Positions 1 through 9,408 of a stretch of DNA of 64,000 bases are shown one piece after another. The position numbers and the translations under genes were made by a program. Every line of letters starts with the position of its first letter. The stretch's first letter is position 1. Location of the stretch: positions 1-64,000 of the forward strand of contig NZ_VVIP01000020.1 in assembly GCF_009650435.1 (NCBI RefSeq), given 5' to 3'. The notes below the pieces were generated by a model, which worked only from the letters and a program-made list of their open reading frames with translations, ran no database searches and was not told where the DNA came from. Origin of the DNA: Foetidibacter luteolus (GTDB lineage Bacteria; Bacteroidota; Bacteroidia; Chitinophagales; Chitinophagaceae).

Positions 1-455
1 TGGTATTAACGGTTGCCGTTTGCCCGAAGGGCATTAATAACAATAGCCACGGGTGCAACCCGTTGTCAAAGAAAATAACCATTCAGCAACCCCCGCGGAG
101 GGTTGAATATAAACAAGTGTTCAACCCCTGCAGGGTTGGATTGTTACGCCGCAGGTAACCCCGGTTTGCAACCGGGGCTATTATAAGTAAAGCCTTTCAG
201 GCTTTCATTGTGTTGATGTTGATATGTTGTCCTTAAGAAGTGATGTGGTATTAACGGTTGCCGTTTGCCCGAAGGGCATTAATAACAATAGCCACGGGTG
301 CAACCCGTGGTTAAGGAAAATAACCGACTAACAACCCTGCAGGGGTTGAATATACACAAACGTTCAACCCCTACAGGGTTGGATTGTTACGCCGCAGGCA
401 ACCCCGGTTTGCAACCGGGGCTAAGTAAAGCCTTTCAGGCTAACATTGAACGTTG
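1..455. repeat. Two direct copies of a palindrome-rich intergenic repeat
   Basis: Positions 1-214 and 246-455 are nearly the same sequence, 245 bp apart. Each copy carries several short palindromes in the same order: a GCCCGAAGGGC hairpin, a CACGGGTGCAACCCGTG hairpin, an AACCCCTGCAGGGTT hairpin, CCCCGGTTTGCAACCGGGG and AAGCCTTTCAGGCTT. The two copies differ by scattered substitutions and small indels. Such clusters of GC-rich hairpins are common between Bacteroidota genes. There is no open frame of credible quality here. The rest of the gap up to 760 (456-606) continues in the same style, and the end holds a family A repeat. Confidence 0.85.
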
Positions 456-607
456 AACAAGAGAACATTGAACACCAAAGCCTCGTAGAGGCGGCATGTT
501 AGTAGCCAACGAAACAAGGTTTCCCCGTAGCGCCGTAGGTGCGATATGTTAAGCAGGATGATGTGTAACAGGATGTTGTTGTTGGTTACCAGGCCCTGCT
601 ATACTGC

Positions 608-690
608 GGGAAAAGCCGCATAGAGAATCCACAGTACAAGAGTGCGACGCAAGGAACGCTCCATGGTAGTTCCTGCTGCCGGGCCCATAA
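608..690 (+). repeat. Dispersed repeat family A, copy 1
   Basis: This is a copy of the repeat that recurs about 15 times in the window. Its landmarks are GGGAAAAGC-GC, then GTACAAGAGTGCGACGCAAGG, then a TTCCTGCTGCCGGGCCCATAA end. It lies just downstream of the histidine kinase gene. No coding potential is seen. Confidence 0.75.
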
Positions 691-760
691 AAAATCTTCA
701 AAACAGCCGGAGGCTGATTGCTGTAATTGATTAAAGCATAACAGCCACACAAAAAACTGT

Positions 761-2779
761 TTAGTTTAAAGACGGGAGTTCTACATAAAAAGAGGAGCCC
801 TTACCGTCTACACTGTCGAACCATATTTTACCCCTGTGCTCTTCCACAATTTTTTTTGAAATAGAAAGCCCGAGCCCGTAGGACTTTTCACCGAATGTAC
901 CCAGCCGCATTACTTTTTCCGGGGCTGAGAATATTTTGTCTTTAAACTCGTCAGGAATGCCAATGCCCTGGTCTTGTACACACAATAATACGGATGAAGT
1001 TCTTTTTTGCAGGCTGATTTTGATTTCGGTGCCAGGTGGGCTAAACTTTATAGCGTTGCTGATAATGTTACTTATAACCCGCCATATTTTTTGTGTGTTA
1101 AGCATTATTTCTGCAGGCTCTGCCACCAGGTAAAGCTGCTGGTTTTTTTCATCGGCTTTGGCCTGCTGCAGTTCTACGCAACTTTCTAAAAGCCGGGCCA
1201 TATCCACCAGTTCTTTCCTGGTGGAGGAAAGCTGCCGCCTGTCGTTAAGCAAATCGTTTATCAGGTTAAGGGATGTGCCGCAGGTATCCTGTACCAGCTC
1301 CAGTATTTCCCGCTGCTGGGCTGGCTGCTCTTTGCGTAACAGGGAATATACCAGGTTGCGCATGGCACTGATGGGGTTCTTTAAATCGTGCGCCATAATG
1401 CGCAGTATATGGCTGTTCTCCCGGTGGCTTTGTTCCAGCGAGTTAAACGCGTTCTGCAGGTCTTCATTTTTCCGGTTCAATTCTTTTACATGCCTTGATG
1501 ACCGCCTGAGGTTATACCAAACCAGCAACACAATGGCTACCACCATCATAAGCACGGTAACTGCGATAACCAGGTACATATTTTTTACCTGGTTGTCCTT
1601 TTGCAGGGCCGCGTTAAGCGCCTTTTGTTCCATGCTTTCAAACTCCCGGTTAATGTCCATGGCAGCAAATTTCCTGTCGCGTATGTCAACAGAATCTTTA
1701 AGTTTATTGTAGGCCTGCAAAACATCAAAAGCAATATCGCGTTGTTGTGTTTTAACCAGTAGCTCTGTTTTAAGGCGGTACCAGCGCAGCATAGCGTTTT
1801 CATTGGGCAATGTATCCAGCAGCGCTTTAACTATGGTCAGCAGGCTGTCAGCCTGGTTAAGTTTGTTCATTTTAATATACAGGCCAGCCAGCGATACCTG
1901 TGTGCTGCTGGTATAGGCTTTATCTGTTAACCCTGTTACTTCGGCGCTCTTAATGTACATGGATTCAGCTTCGCTGTATTTGCGCATGTCTTCCAGCATC
2001 TGCGCTTTGTTGCCATATACAACAGCTTTGGCCAGCCTTGCAAAATAATGTTGCTGGGGAAACCTGCTTTCGTTTTGGGAAATATAATCAAGCGCTTTGT
2101 TGTAGTAGTGGTCGGCACTGTCAAACCGGCCCAGGCGGTAATAGCAGATGCCAATATTATCCAGGTTGCGTTGTATAATAACAAAGCGGTTATAGTTATC
2201 CTGCGGGCATTGCATTTGCTGTATACAATCATTGTAAAAATAGCTGGCCGCCAAATCATACCTGGCCTGGGTAAAAAAAAGATACCCATTGTAGCTGTCG
2301 TATTCTACCAGGCTACATTTGTCTTTCATAAACTGCATTGCCATTTGTTTGGCGCGGGAATAATAGTAGAAAGCTTCGTTGTACCTTTTCAGCTTGTAGT
2401 AGCAATCGCCTTTGTAAAACAATGCCCTTACATGGTAGGATGCGTAAGCCTCCCTCTCTTTTTTATCCTCTGTTAAAAGCAGCATGCTGTCTGAAACAGA
2501 CATGGCTTTAATGTAGTTGGTTTTTACATAATAGGCCACATCCCTGTCGCGGTCAAATTTTTCAAACCAGTCTATAAGGCCCGGGTTGGGGAATGAGCGA
2601 AAAGCGTTATTCAGCAGTTCCAGGGCCGCTTCTTTATCCTCATTTTTAGATGAGTCGTACTTATCGTAGTACACTTGAAAATACTCAGGATGGCCCTCTT
2701 TATCTTCGGGGCTGTAGCAGCCTGTTAAGATAAAAATGCAGCAGACCAACAGAGGGGTAATATAACTTCTAAACAGCAT
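761..2779 (-). CDS. TPR-containing sensor histidine kinase (lipoprotein-type N-terminus)
   Basis: This 672-aa protein is a membrane-bound sensor kinase. The N-terminus has a hydrophobic stretch ending in the lipobox LTGC (Cys21), so the sensor part is probably periplasmic. Residues about 30-380 form tetratricopeptide-like helical repeats, and a single membrane helix follows at about 400-425. The cytoplasmic part has a HisKA H-box (HDLKNP, His464), an N-box (SNAIKF, about 575), a G1 box (DQGIGIP) and a G2 box (GLGLSISKK). No response regulator lies next to it, so it is an orphan kinase and its partner and stimulus are unknown. This TPR-TM-HisKA architecture is frequent in Bacteroidota. A combined lipobox and transmembrane helix is unusual, and the N-terminus could instead be an uncleaved anchor. 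Confidence 0.88.
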   Translation of the reverse strand: MLFRSYITPLLVCCIFILTGCYSPEDKEGHPEYFQVYYDKYDSSKNEDKEAALELLNNAFRSFPNPGLIDWFEKFDRDRDVAYYVKTNYIKAMSVSDSMLLLTEDKKEREAYASYHVRALFYKGDCYYKLKRYNEAFYYYSRAKQMAMQFMKDKCSLVEYDSYNGYLFFTQARYDLAASYFYNDCIQQMQCPQDNYNRFVIIQRNLDNIGICYYRLGRFDSADHYYNKALDYISQNESRFPQQHYFARLAKAVVYGNKAQMLEDMRKYSEAESMYIKSAEVTGLTDKAYTSSTQVSLAGLYIKMNKLNQADSLLTIVKALLDTLPNENAMLRWYRLKTELLVKTQQRDIAFDVLQAYNKLKDSVDIRDRKFAAMDINREFESMEQKALNAALQKDNQVKNMYLVIAVTVLMMVVAIVLLVWYNLRRSSRHVKELNRKNEDLQNAFNSLEQSHRENSHILRIMAHDLKNPISAMRNLVYSLLRKEQPAQQREILELVQDTCGTSLNLINDLLNDRRQLSSTRKELVDMARLLESCVELQQAKADEKNQQLYLVAEPAEIMLNTQKIWRVISNIISNAIKFSPPGTEIKISLQKRTSSVLLCVQDQGIGIPDEFKDKIFSAPEKVMRLGTFGEKSYGLGLSISKKIVEEHRGKIWFDSVDGKGSSFYVELPSLN

Positions 2780-3360
2780 TGCAGCCGGGTTACATGCACG
2801 AAGCTAATTTTTTTATAGCATACCTGCCCGTTTACGCAAACCTAAAAAATATAAGGGCTCGATTTCAGGCGGCTTCTTGGGGATCTGTTAAACGTGATAA
2901 CTTTAAAAAGTAAAGAAAACGGGGGCGAAATTGCATCCGGCTTTTGTGAATACCTGTCTATTGAACAATACCCTCATGTAGCTTACGGTTTGTAAGGTGA
3001 TAGCCCGCTTGCCTTTCCCTCAGGTAGTTTACCTGCAGGAATTGCAAGACGCCTCCGGCGTTTGAATACAAGTTTTATGGCCTTGGCAGCAGGAACCGAT
3101 ATTGAGCATCGTTGCGTCGCACTCTTCGGCGGTTAGATTCGCTATGCGGCTTTTCCTGCAGGGAAGGAATTTGCTATGCCATACCCGGCTGATGAGTGTT
3201 TTGTTAGTTTGCAGAAAATAAAACGGCTTGGTATTTTTAAAGCATTAGTGTTGGATAGCAAACAGTAAAAAACCTGCAATGGTAAACGCTTTGAATAATG
3301 AAAGAAAAAGGCGAACAACCGGGAAGCCCAGGTGGAAGTCCTGGTGATGTGAAATTTCCG
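2780..3360. other. Intergenic gap with a family A repeat
   Basis: No credible gene is seen in these 580 bases. The stretch at about 3073-3160 is a minus-oriented family A copy with the core GTTGCGTCGCACTCTT and a TTTTCCTGCAGG flank. The rest is ordinary intergenic sequence between the histidine kinase (transcribed leftwards from 2779) and the 3' end of the permease gene at 3361. Confidence 0.6.
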
Positions 3361-4656
3361 TTATTCCACCATATTAGCTGTAACGCCTGTTGGTTTATCA
3401 AACAGGTAAATAAGCAAACCGAGGCCCAGTATGCCAATGCCAATACTGCTTTCCACAGGTTTGTCTTTAAAAGTAAACACCAGCACATAGGCATTAAAGG
3501 CAAGAAAAATAATTTGAAGAACCGGCTTCAAAGGGCTGGTAAAACGGCCGGGCTTTTTACCTTTTATGGCAAGGCTGGTGGCTACCGTTAACGAGGCCAT
3601 TAGCTGCAGCACAAAACCCGCATAAAGCAATACTTTTTCAAAAGAGCCGGTAAGCGTAAGCACAATGCTGATAAGCACATGCGCCCAAACCGCTTTTACC
3701 GGTATGCCATGTTTGTTTTTCTGTGCCAGCGGCCGCCATAGCTTATGTTCAACCGCCATAGCCCAGGTTACCCTTGGGCCTACCCATAAATAAGAACTGA
3801 TGGTGGCCACCAGTTGAATGGCTATAAATACGCTTACCCACTTGCCACCAGTGCTGCCCAGCAAGTTAGTGTAGGCAATAAAAGTAACTTCTTCTTTGCC
3901 CTGCATTTCTGCGGCAGAAGCATTGCGCAGCAGCGCCACCTGGAACAGCACATACACCACAATCACAAATAAGGTACTCCCCACCAGTGCCGCCGGCAGG
4001 TTTTTTCGTGGGTTGTCAATTTCGCCGGCCACATAGGCCGCGGCATTCCATCCAATATAGGCAAAGCTTACAAATACCATAGATACGGCAAAGCCGGGCT
4101 GCAGCAACTCCTGCTGCCAGCCGGCGTTAAAGTTTACGGCATTGGCGCCGCTATAAGAAAGCGAGAAAGCCAGTACAATAAGTGTTACAATAAACAGCAC
4201 TTTAATAAGCGTGGTAATGTTTTGAAAACGGCTGCTGTGCCGTATGGTAAAACTGTGCATTAACCCTATCGCGATGATGATACCTATGGCAAGCCATAAG
4301 TTACCCTGCAGCCCAAATGGCGAAAGGTACTTGGTAAAGGCCATGGCTGCCAGTGCTACCGGCGCTGAAAAACCTACAGTAAGCCCCGCCCAGGCAGAAA
4401 GATAACCCAGTACCGGGTGAAACAACCGGGACAGGTAAATATAATCTCCGCCGGACTCTTTAAAATGCGTACCCAGTTCGGCATAGGCATAGGCCCCAAA
4501 CAGTGACAGTATGCCGCCGGCCATCCACAAGATTAAGATACTCCAGGTGCTTTGTACAGATGAAAGCTGAAAGCCCAGGCTGGTAAAAACACCTGTGCCT
4601 ATCATGTTCGCCACCACAATTGCTGATGCGGTATAAATACCAATCTTCTTTTTCAA
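3361..4656 (-). CDS. APC-family amino acid permease
   Basis: This 431-aa integral membrane protein has about 12 hydrophobic segments. The first helix carries the APC-superfamily signature VVANMIGTGVFTS, where the unwound GTG motif binds the amino-acid backbone. A second conserved region is the GGILSLFGAYAYAELGTHF / SGGDYIYL block. The length and order of motifs fit basic/neutral amino acid-polyamine-organocation permeases, which exchange or symport amino acids across the inner membrane. The substrate cannot be told from sequence. It stands alone, with repeat-rich gaps on both sides. Confidence 0.88.
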   Translation of the reverse strand: MKKKIGIYTASAIVVANMIGTGVFTSLGFQLSSVQSTWSILILWMAGGILSLFGAYAYAELGTHFKESGGDYIYLSRLFHPVLGYLSAWAGLTVGFSAPVALAAMAFTKYLSPFGLQGNLWLAIGIIIAIGLMHSFTIRHSSRFQNITTLIKVLFIVTLIVLAFSLSYSGANAVNFNAGWQQELLQPGFAVSMVFVSFAYIGWNAAAYVAGEIDNPRKNLPAALVGSTLFVIVVYVLFQVALLRNASAAEMQGKEEVTFIAYTNLLGSTGGKWVSVFIAIQLVATISSYLWVGPRVTWAMAVEHKLWRPLAQKNKHGIPVKAVWAHVLISIVLTLTGSFEKVLLYAGFVLQLMASLTVATSLAIKGKKPGRFTSPLKPVLQIIFLAFNAYVLVFTFKDKPVESSIGIGILGLGLLIYLFDKPTGVTANMVE

Positions 4657-5406
4657 ACAATAAATGTTAAGGTTACAGAAAATGTGTTGGTTGGCGGTTA
4701 GTGGCGCCCGCTATCCATAAAACCGGGCGCCTCATAAAAATATTACAGCATGGCCGTACCAGCAAATATTAAACAGTTTAGTAGATGAGCGAAGGATAGT
4801 GACAGGCACCCTGATACCGTTTCCTTAAGAAAATTAATGTCAGGTTCAGCTCAGCAATAGGTCAGGGGCTATTGCATTCCGCTTTAGAAGATTTTTAGGG
4901 GGTGTCCCTCGTACCTCGGGCCGGGCTTTTCGCTTTTACTCCGGCACAAAAGCTCTGCTGCGATAACCTCACCGGGGTAACCGCTGCAATCCCTCACCCG
5001 AAAGTGAATCACGCTGCTGCTTTATCGGGCTGCTTGTATAAATGTTAGTTAGAATGTAACTGCCCTGCGCATAAGCAGGATAAACTCTGTCTAAATTGTG
5101 TTATATACCGTTATCTTATATCCCCGGCATTCAACAAGCCCAGGCTGGCAGCACAATGTCATTAAGTTAAGAAGAAAGACTTTGTTCTTTGCGCTGTAGG
5201 TGCTACCTGTTTGTAGAAATAGCATAAAACAAGGGAATCATGCCGCATAGCGGCTACCCTTAAGCGTCGATTGGGTAGCCACTACGTGGCATCCGTTCAT
5301 GTAAATGATTTTGTTTCTACAAACATAAAGCCCCGATGGGGCTTAACTTAATTACATTGGCTGGCAGCACTAAGGAAGCAAAGTTGATATGCACCCTGTT
5401 GCGATC
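4657..5406. repeat. Gene-free stretch with family B repeat and palindromes
   Basis: No gene is supported in this 750-bp gap. Positions about 4897-5009 are a family B repeat (GGGGGTGTCCCTCGTACCTCGGGCC... ACCGGGGTAACCGCTGCAATCCC), which recurs at 9.3, 14.0, 41.8 and 42.4 kb. Positions about 5209-5332 form a loose inverted repeat (TGTTTGTAGAAAT opposite GTTTCTACAAACA) enclosing CATGCCGCATAGCGGCTACCC and its partner GGGTAGCCACTACGTGGCATCC. It ends with the hairpin AAGCCCCGATGGGGCTT. Confidence 0.65.
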
Positions 5407-7350
5407 CTATTTTACTTCCAGCAAATGAAAGCCATAAGGGGCTATTACCAGGTATTCATGGTCAGCGCCAACACTGAAGTTTTGTTCTGTCCAGTGGTCG
5501 TACAGCAGGGTGGGGGCGTTGGTTTTTTCTTTAAAGGCAAACCAGGTAAGCAGTGCCTGGCTGTTGCTGAAATTAAACACACAAAACAGGCGTTGCTCCA
5601 CATCATCCCGCAGGTAGCCGGCAACATGAATATTGTGCGGCGATAGCCAGGTAATATTGCTTTTATCTGCAACTACGTTAAGGTTGCTGCGTATGCTGAT
5701 GAGTTTTTGTGTGCCGGTAAAAACACGGTTCTCTGCCGTGCCGGGGGTTTCGGCCAGTTTGCTTTTTCTGCTGTTGATTACGGGCCGGTGCATCCAGCGG
5801 TTATCATAGCTTTTGCCGGGGTCGGTTTCATAACTGTAATCGTTGGTGTAAGCTGCTTCATCACCGTAAAACAGCATAGGTACGCCGCCTATAAACATGC
5901 TTAAAGCCTGCATCATGAGTATTTTGTTAACCGCGGTATCTATGGCCCCGCTGTTATTATCGGCTAAGGCTTTCTCCAGCCCGCAAAGAGAGGCCAGCGA
6001 CCCGCTTATCCTTGCATCGCCCGTTTTGGGGTTAGAAGAAAATAGTGCCCCGCTGGCTGGCGAGCCGGGATAAGTGCCGGCATAATAGTTTTTTAAAAAG
6101 TTACGGTGGGCAAATGGTTCAAAGCCGGCCTGCCTTATGGTTTCATCTGTAAAGCCCAGGCCAATATCATCGTGGCAGCGGGTATAGGTAATCCATGATG
6201 TGCCGTAAGGTTTGTTCCATATATCGTGCTGTGCTTTAAGCATAACGGCGGTATTGCCGGTTGCCAGCGCATCCCATTGCAGCGCCATTTGGGTGGCGTT
6301 GTAGGCAAAGTCGCATTCCTGGGCAGTATATTCTCCTGAGCCAAAATATTTCATTATTTCCCTGGGGGCTACAATTGCTTCGCCCAGCAGGGCCATGCCG
6401 GGCGCCGCCACCTGCACACACTGCTTAACAAGGCGCAAAATGCTATGCGCTTCCTCCAGGTTTTGACAGGTGGTACCCAGCTCTTTCCATATAAAAGCCG
6501 GCGCATCAATGCGCAGTATATCTACACCCAGGTTGGCATAAAACAAAATGTTTTCCAGCATGGCTACCAGTACGTTGGGGTTGCGGTAATTTAAATCCCA
6601 CTGGTAGTTGTGAAAAACCGTCATTACCCATTTGCCGCATTCCGGCACATAGGTAAAGCTGCCCGGCGCCGCTTCAGGAAATATTTCGGGCATTGTTTTT
6701 TCGTACTCATCGGGCAGGGTACGGTCGTTAAAAAAGTAAAAAAAGTCCTGGTAATAAGCGTCGCCCTGGCGGGCTTTCTCTGCCCATTCATGTTTGTGGG
6801 AAGTGTGGTTAAGCACGATATCAATCATCAGGTACATGTTTTTCTCCAGCATTTTCTGCTGTAACTCACGCATATCTGCGATTGTACCAAAACGCTCATC
6901 CACTTTCCTGAAATTGCTTACCGCGTAACCGCCATCACTCTCATTGGCAGGACTTTCAAACACAGGCATCAGGTGTAAAAAATTCACGCCCAGTTTTTCA
7001 AAATAGCCCAGTTTTTCCGCAAGCTGTTGCAGGTTGCCGCAAAAGCGGTCAACATAAAGGCTCATGCCGGTAATGTGGTTGGATAAAAACCAGGCCTGCT
7101 GTTGCTGCTGTTTAAGCAGGTCTTTTTGTTGCAGGGCTGCGCTGCGTTGTTCATGAGCGGTTATTATTACGGTTAGCAGCTTTTCAAAAGCTTCCTCGCA
7201 GGCTGCATGTTGGTCGTACAGCTCATGGTACAGTGTGTTAATAGCGGCGCTGTTGGCCATAAAACGGGCGTAAAAAAGCTTGTCTTGCGCAGCGGTAGTA
7301 TGCTTTTGCAATAAAGCGCTTATTTGTTGATGCAGGTGGTAGTTGTACAT
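5407..7350 (-). CDS. Amylosucrase-like GH13 glucosyltransferase
   Basis: This 647-aa GH13 enzyme matches the amylosucrase subfamily. It has a helical N-terminal domain (1-90), a (beta/alpha)8 barrel and a C-terminal beta domain. The catalytic residues fall where expected: nucleophile Asp282 in DILRIDAPAF, acid/base Glu324 in LLGEAI, and His393-Asp394 in RCHDDIGLGF. DIVLNHTSHKHEWA is conserved region I. Amylosucrases use sucrose to extend alpha-1,4-glucan and release fructose, while close relatives hydrolyse sucrose or make trehalulose. No signal peptide is visible, so it is probably cytoplasmic. The next gene upstream on the same strand is a SUT-like sugar transporter, which supports a sucrose-uptake-and-use role. 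The start at 7350 gives the full N-terminal domain. Confidence 0.88.
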   Translation of the reverse strand: MYNYHLHQQISALLQKHTTAAQDKLFYARFMANSAAINTLYHELYDQHAACEEAFEKLLTVIITAHEQRSAALQQKDLLKQQQQQAWFLSNHITGMSLYVDRFCGNLQQLAEKLGYFEKLGVNFLHLMPVFESPANESDGGYAVSNFRKVDERFGTIADMRELQQKMLEKNMYLMIDIVLNHTSHKHEWAEKARQGDAYYQDFFYFFNDRTLPDEYEKTMPEIFPEAAPGSFTYVPECGKWVMTVFHNYQWDLNYRNPNVLVAMLENILFYANLGVDILRIDAPAFIWKELGTTCQNLEEAHSILRLVKQCVQVAAPGMALLGEAIVAPREIMKYFGSGEYTAQECDFAYNATQMALQWDALATGNTAVMLKAQHDIWNKPYGTSWITYTRCHDDIGLGFTDETIRQAGFEPFAHRNFLKNYYAGTYPGSPASGALFSSNPKTGDARISGSLASLCGLEKALADNNSGAIDTAVNKILMMQALSMFIGGVPMLFYGDEAAYTNDYSYETDPGKSYDNRWMHRPVINSRKSKLAETPGTAENRVFTGTQKLISIRSNLNVVADKSNITWLSPHNIHVAGYLRDDVEQRLFCVFNFSNSQALLTWFAFKEKTNAPTLLYDHWTEQNFSVGADHEYLVIAPYGFHLLEVK

Positions 7351-7537
7351 AAATTCGTTAATAAGTTTTATATACTACATAGGGTATGGTTTGTAATGTT
7401 GACGGCATTATGCCGGAGTTTCCAATTCCGCTGCTTCTACACGCAGAATTGCACAACCGGGTTTGACGGTAGTTCCCAACGGTTGGCTCATAAAAAACAC
7501 TGCACTAATGTTGCTCACGGTAAGTGAGATTTTTTTG

Positions 7538-7633
7538 GTGGCAGGGGGCAGAAACTTCCATGAAGCTTCGTTGCGTCGTCCCGAAATTTCGGGATTCATC
7601 GTCCGGTTATCAATGGGGCTTTGCCCACCATGG
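7538..7633 (-). repeat. Dispersed repeat family A, variant copy
   Basis: The copy lies between the amylosucrase and transporter genes. The core reads GCTTCGTTGCGTCG and is followed by a small palindrome CCCGAAATTTCGGG, then CATCGTCCGGTT...CAATGGGGCTTTGCCC. It belongs to the sub-type with a CATCGTCCGG arm that is also seen at 13.9, 20.4 and 36.1 kb. Confidence 0.6.
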
Positions 7634-7682
7634 CTAATTCGTTATCTATGTTGTTTCCACGGGTCATCCGGCATAAGGTCGC

Positions 7683-9032
7683 CTAATGACCCACCCCCAC
7701 GGGCACCTGCACCCCTTCTTCGGCTTTTACCGTTTTGATGAGTGTGGTTGCCGCCGACGCAACTAACAGCAAAACTGCGGCGAATGTTATGGCAAGCGAA
7801 GGGTCGTTACCCAAAAAATGTTTGTATATGTAGCCAAAACTTAGCGTTTGCAATATCATGGGTACCACAATCATCATATTAATAATGCCCATATAAACGC
7901 CATAACGCTCTTTAGGTATGCTGCCCACCACCATTATGTAGGGCACGCCCATCATGCTGGCCCAGGCAATACCAAAACCAATCATAGGTGCAAACAGCAG
8001 GTATTTGTTTTGAATGTGCGGCAGGATAAAGAGCGATAATGAGGCCAGTGCGAGGCATACTACATGCACCCTTTTGGCGCTGAATTTTTTGGCCAGCCAC
8101 ACCAGGCTGAAAGCGGAGAGAAAGGTAACAACGTTATAAAAGCCATTTACCAGGCCTGTCCATCCCACTGCCTGTTCATACAGTGTTTTATTGGTTTCAG
8201 AACTAATATTCCATACTGATTTAGCAATGCTGTGAGAAATATATTGCCAGTAACAGAACATGGCATACCACTGGAACAGGTACACCAGCCCCAGTTGCCA
8301 TAAGGTTTTAGGCATATCTTTTATAGCGGAAGCTATTTCTATGAAAGGGGCGAATAAACCGCCTTTGTGTGCCCTTAATGCAGCCAACTCCTGCTGGGTG
8401 GGCGGTATTTCAGGCGTTTTTGTTACCGACCACAGGACGGATGTAATGGAGCAGAAGGCGCCAACAAAGAAGGAGCCATACACCCAATAAGGTATGCCGC
8501 TTTGCCCGTCAGCGGTGGTGGATTCTCCTTTTATAACCTTCTCAAACAAAAACAAAGAAACATTGGCCAGCGTTATGCCCAGCCCTGTAAAAAAGCTTTG
8601 GGTAAGAAAACCCAGCGGCCGCTGCTCGGTGGGTAGCTTATCTGCAATAAAAGCACGGTAAGGTTCCATGGCGGTGTTATTGGCGGCATCTAAAATCCAC
8701 AACAGGCCAACCGCCATCCACAAGGCACTGCTAAAGGGGAAAGCGAAAAGGCAAAGGCTGCAAAAAATGGCCCCTATAAGAAAGTAAGGTTTGCGCCGCC
8801 CCCATTTTGGGTGCCAGGTCTTATCGCTTAATGCGCCTATCAGGGGCTGGATTAATAAGCCTGTCATAGGCCCGGCAAGATTTAAAATAGGCAATTCTTC
8901 TGGTTTGGCATGCAGGAAAGTGTAGAGTGGGTTAACCGCCGTTTGCTGCAGCCCGAAGCTGTACTGGATACCGAAGAAACCGACATTCATATTAATGATC
9001 TGCCAGAAACTCAGTTTTGGTTTTAGAGACAT
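7683..9032 (-). CDS. SUT/SLC45-like MFS sugar transporter
   Basis: This 449-aa, 12-helix major facilitator resembles the glycoside-pentoside-hexuronide/SLC45 group that includes plant sucrose transporters. Supporting motifs are GIQYSFGLQQTAVNPLY in helix 1, the GPMTGLLIQPLIGALSD block and the basic loop WGRRKPYFLIGA. These proteins move sucrose or maltose with protons across the inner membrane. The ATG at 9032 is preferred over the upstream TTG. The gene lies about 330 bp upstream of the amylosucrase on the same strand, with a family A repeat between them, so they form a functional pair although perhaps not one transcript. The sugar specificity is inferred from the neighbour. Confidence 0.82.
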   Translation of the reverse strand: MSLKPKLSFWQIINMNVGFFGIQYSFGLQQTAVNPLYTFLHAKPEELPILNLAGPMTGLLIQPLIGALSDKTWHPKWGRRKPYFLIGAIFCSLCLFAFPFSSALWMAVGLLWILDAANNTAMEPYRAFIADKLPTEQRPLGFLTQSFFTGLGITLANVSLFLFEKVIKGESTTADGQSGIPYWVYGSFFVGAFCSITSVLWSVTKTPEIPPTQQELAALRAHKGGLFAPFIEIASAIKDMPKTLWQLGLVYLFQWYAMFCYWQYISHSIAKSVWNISSETNKTLYEQAVGWTGLVNGFYNVVTFLSAFSLVWLAKKFSAKRVHVVCLALASLSLFILPHIQNKYLLFAPMIGFGIAWASMMGVPYIMVVGSIPKERYGVYMGIINMMIVVPMILQTLSFGYIYKHFLGNDPSLAITFAAVLLLVASAATTLIKTVKAEEGVQVPVGVGH

Positions 9033-9408
9033 AAGCAATCTTTAGCGTAATGATGGTTACAGGCATTAAATATAACCAAACATCATAACAATAAACATTG
9101 CCTGCTGTTTAAAAAAAGATGCTGTAAGTATAAACGTCTAAAAAGTAAATGGCGGCAGTCAAGGGTAAAAATGTGGCTATTGTGCGCCGACCCTACTGGT
9201 TTTCAGGAAAAGGAAAAGCCTGTTGCGTTCTCATTTCCTTTTATAAAACCTGCCCGCGAAAGCAGCGGCGTGTTGCACCTTCGGGTGAGGGATTGCAGCG
9301 GATACCCCGGTGAGGCCATCGCAGCGGGGCTTTGTGCCGGAGTAGGAGCGGAAAGCCCGGCCCGAGGTACGAGGGACACCCCCTGAAAAAAATCTTATAT
9401 AGACATGT
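9033..9408. repeat. Intergenic gap with family B repeat
   Basis: No gene is seen. Positions about 9261-9385 are a plus-oriented family B copy: CACCTTCGGGTGAGGGATTG, then CAGCGGATACCCCGGTGAGG, GTGCCGGAGTA...GCGGAAAGCCCGG and CGAGGTACGAGGGACACCCCC. It is the reverse complement of the copy at 4.9 kb. The flanks hold AT-rich sequence upstream of the transporter. Confidence 0.65.

Noticed and set aside
1..455. CRISPR array
   Set aside because: There are only two copies, with a 245-bp period and internal palindromes and no spacer structure.
1158..1712. 184-aa plus-strand frame inside the histidine kinase gene
   Set aside because: It is antisense to a well-supported kinase and has Ser/Leu/Arg-rich composition.
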